Both the position numbers and the translations under genes were made by a program. A DNA stretch of 10,647 nucleotides from Acidobacteriota bacterium (lineage in GTDB: Bacteria; Acidobacteriota; UBA6911; RPQK01; JADFOI01). The stretch spans positions 1-10,647 of the forward strand of contig JAPYTY010000017.1 of the NCBI GenBank assembly GCA_029942065.1, given 5' to 3'. Positions 6,197-10,647 of the stretch are shown here, one piece after another. The stretch's first letter is position 1. Each line of letters starts with the position of its first letter. The notes beneath the pieces were generated by a model. It saw only the letters and a program-made list of their open reading frames with translations. It made no database searches and was not told where the DNA came from.

Positions 6197-7684
6197 ATGA
6201 AGAAATTCCAGATGAAACGTTCCTGCGCAGCTTTGTTTCTCATTACACTTTCGGTGTTCCTGCTGACCACCAGTGGCCATCTGGATGTCATCGATGAGTA
6301 CATGATCTTTTTTCAGGCAGAGTCCCTGACCTTGCGCGGCTCACTGGCGGTGCCCCAGGCCAAGCAGCATGACACCTGGTATGGGCGGGAAGGTGTGGAC
6401 GGCAGACCCTATACCGGCTATGGGCCCGCCCACGCCTGGATGGTGGTTCCCTTCTACAGCCTAGGCCGAACAGCCGGAGCAGCGCTGGGAATTCCCGAGC
6501 CATCCCACGACCTGCTCCTCTATCTGTCTGCCCTCCTCTCCAATTCCTTCCTGGCCGCGCTACTGGCCTGCCTCTTTCACTATTTGCTGTGTCGTCTTGA
6601 CGTTCCCCTCCGGGTCTCCTTTGCCGCTTCCCTGGGCCTGGTCTTCGCCACTCCGATCTGGCCCTACACCGGAACTCTCTTTTCGGAGATCTGGACCGCC
6701 CTGCTGCTGCTCGCTGGATTGGCGTTTCTTGAACAAGCAACACGCCAAGGGCAAGCAGGGATTTCTGCTGTGGTCGGGTGCGGGACCTGCCTGGGTCTGG
6801 CACTGATGAGCAGACCCAACCACGTGGTGGCGGTTGGAGTCTTCGCCATCGCCTTGCTGCTGGCACCTTTACCCAGGAGGCGCCGGATGCGACAGGTTGC
6901 GCTTTTGGGCGCCATCACCACTGCTTTTTTGGGAGCCACCCTCTTTTTGAATTACCTGCATTTTCACGATCTCTTCCAGTTCGGTTATGCCGATCAGGTG
7001 GAGGGCGGAAAGATCCTGACCGCCTTCGACACGCCGCTTCATCTGGGTCTTTTCGGCCTCTTCCTCTCACCCGGAAAATCGCTTTTTCTGTTCGCCCCAA
7101 TGGTGCTGCTGGGGTTGGCCGGCCTGCCCCTGCTCTGGCATCAAAGTCGACCTCTGGCCGCGGTGTGCGGCGGCTGTGTAATTGCTTATGCCTTTTTTCT
7201 GGCCCGCCACACCCAGTGGGAAGCGGGCTACTCCTGGGGACCCCGCTACCTGCTGCCGGTGGTTCCCCTGCTGCTGGTCGGCATGGCCCCTCTTTTGAGG
7301 AAACTCCCTCGACGCTGGCCGCGGAAGGCCCTGGCAGTGCTGTGCATCCTGGGTGTTCTGATCAATCTGCCGGCCGTCTTCACTTCATTTTTCGAGGTCC
7401 AGTCAGGCGGCGGCTACTACGACAGCAACTATGATTACCTGATGGACCACAACGCGGTGGGACAGCAGTGGGGCCTGCTCTTCCGTTACCTGGGAGAGGG
7501 GTTTCAGGGCCAGGCCCTTGACGGCCCGCTTCACCAGGGACTTGACCTGTGGTTCGTGACCCTCATGAAGGACAGGGTCCCTTCTTCTCTGATCCTTATC
7601 GGGCTATCTCTGGCCCTTGCGGCACTGGCCGGCGGACTGATCCTGCAGCCGAGGTCCAGATCCAAAAAAAAAGGACAGCCTTAG
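6197..7684 (+). CDS. Polytopic membrane protein, probable GT-C fold (GT39-like) glycosyltransferase
   Basis: The protein has 495 residues with about ten to twelve hydrophobic segments and short charged loops. The first helix (about 8-26) is followed by an outward-facing loop beginning HLDVIDEY (28-35). This acidic D/E motif sits where GT-C enzymes of the dolichyl-phosphate-mannose/ArnT type hold their catalytic acid. Further in, GRPYTGYGP (69-77), SPGKSLFLFAP (281-291) and WEAGYSWGPRYLLP (321-334) resemble conserved stretches of uncharacterised bacterial GT39/PMT_2-like proteins. Such enzymes transfer sugars from polyprenyl-phosphate donors at the outer face of the membrane. The acceptor is unknown and the assignment rests on topology and these motifs only. 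I chose the ATG at 6197 because of the TATAAT 15 nt upstream; starts at 6134 (TTG, inside the satellite) or 6170 are possible. The stop codon lies in the terminator loop. Confidence 0.72.
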   Translation: MKKFQMKRSCAALFLITLSVFLLTTSGHLDVIDEYMIFFQAESLTLRGSLAVPQAKQHDTWYGREGVDGRPYTGYGPAHAWMVVPFYSLGRTAGAALGIPEPSHDLLLYLSALLSNSFLAALLACLFHYLLCRLDVPLRVSFAASLGLVFATPIWPYTGTLFSEIWTALLLLAGLAFLEQATRQGQAGISAVVGCGTCLGLALMSRPNHVVAVGVFAIALLLAPLPRRRRMRQVALLGAITTAFLGATLFLNYLHFHDLFQFGYADQVEGGKILTAFDTPLHLGLFGLFLSPGKSLFLFAPMVLLGLAGLPLLWHQSRPLAAVCGGCVIAYAFFLARHTQWEAGYSWGPRYLLPVVPLLLVGMAPLLRKLPRRWPRKALAVLCILGVLINLPAVFTSFFEVQSGGGYYDSNYDYLMDHNAVGQQWGLLFRYLGEGFQGQALDGPLHQGLDLWFVTLMKDRVPSSLILIGLSLALAALAGGLILQPRSRSKKKGQP

Positions 7685-7698
7685 GCTGTCCTTTTTTT
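7664..7698. terminator. Bidirectional intrinsic terminator between convergent genes
   Basis: GGACAGCC (7673-7680), loop TTA, GGCTGTCC (7684-7691): an 8-bp GC-rich stem flanked by nine A's on the left and seven T's on the right. It can therefore act for both strands. The TAG of the membrane protein gene (7682-7684) sits in the loop and first stem base. The receptor remnant on the other strand ends at 7719, about 28 nt from the hairpin. Confidence 0.92.
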
Positions 7699-7718
7699 AC
7701 CCAGAATTTGAGTTCCGC

Positions 7719-8522
7719 TTAAAACACGAGCTTCGAGCCAAACTGGATCTGCCGTGAGGTCGAGGTGGTCTGGCTGATCCTTCCGGCTGCACCCCGTCGA
7801 GTCGCATTCTCAGTGGGAATGGGAACAAGACTACGCGTTGCAAAGTCAAATCTAACTGCTCCCGGGTCATTGAAAAGCGTGGGATCGGGCAGACCGAAAT
7901 TGGGACGGTTGAAGATATGGAAAACTTCCGCTCGAAACTGGATCTCGACCGGCGAATCTCCACCCACCAGCTGGGACGTCTTGCTCACCGAAAAATCTAC
8001 ATTGGCAAAGCCGGGCCCTCGAATCGAATTGCGCGCCGCATCGCCCAATGTACCCCGTGGCTGGGGCGTAAACGAAGTGGGATCGAAGTACTGATCGGGT
8101 CCTCCCAGCACCGGAGAGTTGCTGCGGCCGGAAACCAGATCGGGCCGATCCGGGTTGAGCACATCCCCGTTGAAGGAGGCGTTGAAGCCGGTCAGAGGCG
8201 ATACTCCCACCCCGTCGGACAGAGTAACAATGCCGTTTAATTGCCATCCGCTGATCAGAAAGGCACCGACTCCTTCGGCGGACCCGCCAATGTCATGCCC
8301 TCTCCCGAAGGGAAGATCGAAGGTGGCATTGGTGGTGAAATTGTGCCTCACATCAAAGTTGGAATGCCCCCGGTCTCTCTTGCGGTTAGCCACATCACTG
8401 TGATTCTGGGGCGAGTTCTGGCCTTCGCTGCCCAGCGGCGGCGGCAAGGTAGGAGACCGTGGGTCGACAGCGAATGGGCCGCTCATTGAGCGGCCGCTAC
8501 AACGACCTTGCTGTGGGCGCAC
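7719..8522 (-). pseudogene. C-terminal remnant of an Oar-like TonB-dependent receptor
   Basis: The last 235 or so residues match the end of the large outer-membrane receptors abundant in Acidobacteriota. Visible features are FDVRH (56-60), LPFGRG (70-75), GWQLNG (92-97), RNSIRGPG (164-171), FRAEVFHIFNRPNFG (206-220) and a C-terminal strand SRQIQFGSKLVF (256-267) ending in the Phe used by the BAM machinery. Whole proteins of this type have about 1000-1200 residues with a signal peptide, a carboxypeptidase-like domain, a plug and the barrel; all of these except the last barrel strands are missing. Homology fades near 8450. Upstream the frame runs into modules C and B (8477-8533), and the nominal GTG at 8522 lies inside module B with no ribosome binding site. 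A functional protein is unlikely, although the remaining frame is free of stops, which suggests a recent break. Confidence 0.85.
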
Positions 8523-8600
8523 TCAGTGCGCCCACACAACAGGCTGCAAGATTGTGCCGGATTGAAACCTGAAAGTTGAAACGCGCGGGTCTTCGACCAA
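8477..8600 (+). repeat. Composite repeat copy R3: module C, module B, linker, half module A
   Basis: Module C GGCCGCTC-ATT-GAGCGGCC is at 8477-8495 and extends to 8502. Module B (8515-8533) is identical to that of R1. A linker with CAGGCTGCAAGATTG follows, then module A material from about 8567 with GGTCTTCGACC at 8588-8598 and only one long arm. The order C-B-A, the 12-13 nt between C and B, and the sequence of that spacer agree with R2 read on the other strand; the differences over 29 aligned bases are all transitions. The copy separates the receptor remnant from the permease gene. Confidence 0.72.
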
Positions 8601-8606
8601 GCGCCA

Positions 8607-9701
8607 TCAACGGGACGCCAGCGCCCGTACGGGATCCAGCTGAGCGGCTTTGATGGCAGGGTAAAGAGCTCCCAGGCACCCCCCTCCCAAAGGCATTGCC
8701 ACGGCAACTGCCATCCACACCGGCCGGATATCCACCGGCAGGCTTGGAAAGGTCGTCAAGATTAGCTTCAGGGAAACACTGGTCAAACCGAATCCGATGA
8801 TCACCCCCAGCAGACAGACCAGCAGGGATTCCTGCAAGATCAGTTGAAGAATGTAGGCTTTGGAGGCCCCCAGTGATTTCAAGATGCCAATCTCCCGGGT
8901 CCGCTCCATGATGTTGCTGTACATTGCCAGCAGTGTGATCGCAAAGCTGAGACCGATGGAAACGAGTGAAATCGCCGTTAGAAACTCTGTGAACCCGGGA
9001 GCACTCTCGCTTAACAGGTTCTGGAGTTCTGCCGTACGGGAAATCTTGTAATCATCAAACCTTTCTTCCAGCCTCGTCTCCACCACCTCGATGGATTCTC
9101 CCTCTGCCACCTTGATAAACATAACAGTTGCCTTGCCCGGCGTTCCGTTCAGCGCCTGCAGAGTGCCCAGCGGAATCATGACACGCGCCGCTGTCCCCTC
9201 CTGATAAACCCCCACCACGGTGAAATCGTGACCCAGTAAATGTATGGGGTCCCCTATGTCCAGGCGATTAACAGAAGCGTAAATGGTATCGATGATGGCC
9301 TCGGAAGGTCCTTCAAACATCCTTCCTTGCGGGAAACTCAAGGAGCTGTTGACGCGCTGGAAGCTTTCCCTCTCCACACCAAAAAGCGAGAAAAGACCTT
9401 CACTGACAAACTTGACGAAAATGGGCGTACTCGCATCCACGCCGTGGACGGCATCCGCCATCTGTTGAACCTCCACGGGCAGTGTGCCGCCGTCGAGCGC
9501 CAGAAACACCGAGGCACTGGCAGGCTGAAGTATCAAGTCCCCTCCGATGCGCTGCTGGCGCTCCGCCTGGTCCGTCAACTGACCATAGGAAAGACCCACG
9601 CTCACCAGAAGCAACACAACCCCCAGAGCGACTGCAACCATGGAGACAATAGTGCGGGTGGGACGCTTCAGGATATTGGAAAAAACAAGGTGCCACATCA
9701 T
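8607..9701 (-). CDS. ABC transporter permease, MacB/FtsX type
   Basis: The protein has 364 residues in the classical arrangement. One N-terminal helix (about 18-38) is followed by a large periplasmic domain (about 40-230; MacB_PCD-like) and three C-terminal helices (about 235-258, 280-308, 328-352). The cytoplasmic coupling stretch MERTREIGILKSLGASK (256-272) contacts the ATPase in this family, and the ending YPAIKAAQLDPVRALA (347-362) is also typical. Such permeases work with a separate LolD/MacB-type ATPase in lipoprotein release, efflux or cell-wall processes. No ATPase or adaptor gene is adjacent: one side is the receptor remnant and repeat R3, the other a divergent dinB-like gene. I chose the ATG at 9701 because the helix begins right after it. 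An ATG at 9731 is possible, and the frame upstream to 9860 is repeat-derived. Confidence 0.88.
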   Translation of the reverse strand: MMWHLVFSNILKRPTRTIVSMVAVALGVVLLLVSVGLSYGQLTDQAERQQRIGGDLILQPASASVFLALDGGTLPVEVQQMADAVHGVDASTPIFVKFVSEGLFSLFGVERESFQRVNSSLSFPQGRMFEGPSEAIIDTIYASVNRLDIGDPIHLLGHDFTVVGVYQEGTAARVMIPLGTLQALNGTPGKATVMFIKVAEGESIEVVETRLEERFDDYKISRTAELQNLLSESAPGFTEFLTAISLVSIGLSFAITLLAMYSNIMERTREIGILKSLGASKAYILQLILQESLLVCLLGVIIGFGLTSVSLKLILTTFPSLPVDIRPVWMAVAVAMPLGGGCLGALYPAIKAAQLDPVRALASR

Positions 9702-9748
9702 TGGAAACAATTGCCTGGGTGATCCATCCATCCTCGAATGCAGCACCA

Positions 9749-9782
9749 CCGCCTTTATCTGAGCGAAGCGAAGAATCACTCG
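9749..9782 (+). repeat. 34-bp dispersed repeat D, copy 1
   Basis: This copy matches 10533-10566 at 28 of 34 positions in the same orientation; the core is GAGCGAAGCGAAGAATCAC (9761-9779). It lies in the upstream region of the ABC permease gene, which also makes the longer upstream frame of that gene unlikely to be real. Confidence 0.65.
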
Positions 9783-9802
9783 TAGGTCCTGACGGATCGG
9801 CC

Positions 9803-9867
9803 TCCTCAAATGTACCACACCGCACCCCTGCGGGAGCCTTCCTGGGTGACACGTCTTCATTTGAGGA
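9803..9867. repeat. Imperfect inverted repeat in the divergent gap
   Basis: TCCTCAAATG (9803-9812) pairs exactly with CATTTGAGGA (9858-9867). Inside, CACCC (9823-9827) can pair with GGGTG (9844-9848). There is no T-run, and the function is unknown. It lies between the permease gene and the dinB-like gene. The remaining bases to 9949 hold only a weak -10-like TATGAA at 9923-9928. Confidence 0.45.
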
Positions 9868-9949
9868 ACGAAGAAACTTTCTCAAAAATCCAGACGGGTC
9901 GTTCAAAACTGAACTTTGAGACTATGAAAAACCGGTGCCGTCTTTTAAC

Positions 9950-10513
9950 ATGAAGATCAACGACATGGGAACGATCACGACACCGGAAGAGAAAATGGAC
10001 GCAGCCCTCGAGGTTCTGGACCAGGCCCGAAGCCAGATACTGACCTTGATTGACGGAATCTCACAGACCGACTCCGAGAAACAGCCGAGCCCTGACGAGT
10101 GGTCGGTCGGGGAGGTCGCCCATCATTTGCTGCTGGTGGATCAGCGACATTCCAAGGGTATGATGACGCAGATCGCCCAGGGTCCAGGAGAGGACTTCAA
10201 TCGACAGCAGGTTCTGAGGGAACGCTCCATGCCACTGGAGGATATGGCGGATGTTTCCAAATCCGGCAAAGGAAAGGCCCCTCAGGGCACGCAACCTACC
10301 CATGGCCTGGTATTGGCAGAACTGGCTGAAGCACTACGCCAGTTCCGCCTTGAGACCCGGTCACAACTTTTGTCTCACCGGTCCCGCGATCTGGAAGATC
10401 TATGGTGGGAACATCCTCGGTTTGGCCCCATGACGCTGTACGAACGGATCTGTCTCATTGGCTATCATGACTTGAAGCACCTGGCCCAGATTAGAAGACT
10501 GGATGATGCATGA
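9950..10513 (+). CDS. DinB-like four-helix metalloprotein
   Basis: The protein has 187 residues and is predicted to be mostly helical. It fits the DinB/YfiT superfamily: an early helix, then DEWSVGEVAHHLLLVDQRH (49-67) with candidate metal ligand H58 or H59. A C-terminal helix GYHDLKHLAQIRRL (171-184) supplies H173 and H177 in the HxxxHxxQI pattern. Members bind Zn, Ni or another divalent metal, and many are thiol-dependent transferases (for example with bacillithiol or mycothiol). The substrate here is unknown. Candidate starts are GTG 9935, ATG 9950 and ATG 9965, none with a good Shine-Dalgarno; ATG 9950 is a compromise. It stands alone, divergent from the permease, with a 34-bp repeat on each side. 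Confidence 0.82.
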   Translation: MKINDMGTITTPEEKMDAALEVLDQARSQILTLIDGISQTDSEKQPSPDEWSVGEVAHHLLLVDQRHSKGMMTQIAQGPGEDFNRQQVLRERSMPLEDMADVSKSGKGKAPQGTQPTHGLVLAELAEALRQFRLETRSQLLSHRSRDLEDLWWEHPRFGPMTLYERICLIGYHDLKHLAQIRRLDDA

Positions 10514-10532
10514 GTTCTCTACCGCATCGCGC

Positions 10533-10566
10533 CCGCCTTTACGTGAACGAAGCGGAGCATCACCCG
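10533..10566 (+). repeat. 34-bp dispersed repeat D, copy 2
   Basis: This is the second copy of the repeat at 9749-9782, with six mismatches. It lies 20 nt after the stop of the dinB-like gene, in the same orientation, so the gene is flanked by direct copies about 780 bp apart. Confidence 0.65.
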
Positions 10567-10590
10567 GGCTAGACTAAACTCCTCTTGACC

Positions 10591-10647
10591 ATGCACAAAC
10601 TCCGGTTCCTGAAAGAGTTCTTACACCACCCTGGCGCTACCTGGGCT
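10591..10647 (+). CDS. Possible start of a gene cut by the window end (methyltransferase-like N-terminus)
   Basis: An ATG at 10591 opens a frame that runs to the edge (19 codons): MHKLRFLKEFLHHPGATWA. The pattern LRFLxEFLxxP resembles the N-terminus of PmtA-like phospholipid N-methyltransferases and related SAM-dependent enzymes. No Shine-Dalgarno is visible, and so short a piece cannot settle the identity. Confidence 0.35.
   Translation, partial: MHKLRFLKEFLHHPGATWA

Noticed and set aside
6288..6866. 192-codon minus-strand frame opposite the GT-C-like gene
   Set aside because: It is an arginine- and proline-rich antisense frame caused by GC-rich codon composition; no start signal or homology is seen.
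6778..7434. 218-codon plus-strand frame within the GT-C-like gene
   Set aside because: It overlaps the recognisable transmembrane frame, and its product is rich in R, G, P and S without domain character.
9702..9860. Upstream extension of the ABC permease to 9860
   Set aside because: The added 53 residues come from repeat D and the inverted repeat. The family protein begins directly before the first membrane helix at 9701.

Overview
The window probably comes from an Acidobacteriota chromosome. The main clue is a C-terminal piece of an Oar-like TonB-dependent receptor of the type that is greatly expanded in that phylum. A supporting clue is the moderately GC-rich sequence with intergenic gaps full of short palindromic repeats. 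This assignment is inferred from protein and repeat character alone. There is no rRNA, tRNA, CRISPR array, transposase or integrase.

Layout. Positions 26-1315 (+) encode a sodium:solute symporter whose N-terminal part is missing. Five minus-strand genes follow, reading leftward from 5899. They are an RsbW-like anti-sigma kinase and its RsbV-like antagonist (overlapping by 11 nt), a Na/Pi cotransporter and a separate PhoU protein (14 nt apart), and a membrane GT2 glycosyltransferase at 1464-2618. A divergent gap at 5900-6196 carries two core promoters placed unusually close to their start codons. On its right, positions 6197-7684 (+) encode a large GT-C-like membrane protein that ends in a bidirectional terminator. 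Opposite it lies the truncated receptor remnant (7719 to about 8450), then an orphan MacB/FtsX-type ABC permease (8607-9701, -). A DinB-like protein (9950-10513, +) follows, and a possible new gene starts at 10591.

Functional units. Two pairs are clear: a partner-switching regulator (rsbW-rsbV) and a phosphate import/regulation pair (Na/Pi transporter plus PhoU). The other genes look like unrelated single genes separated by repeat-rich gaps.

The most unusual content is in those gaps. A modular, palindrome-rich repeat family is present, made of a long hairpin module A, a GGCGCAC...GTGCGCC module B and a NotI-like GCGGCCGC module C. Composite copies lie at about 2863-2963, 5950-6082 and 8477-8600, with isolated modules elsewhere. 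Module copies supply the stop codon of the glycosyltransferase, sit at the breakpoint of the broken receptor gene, and border the divergent promoters. A separate 8-bp satellite (CACGAATC) and a 34-bp direct repeat on either side of the dinB-like gene add to this. No gene in the window would mobilise these repeats, so any such activity would have to act in trans.
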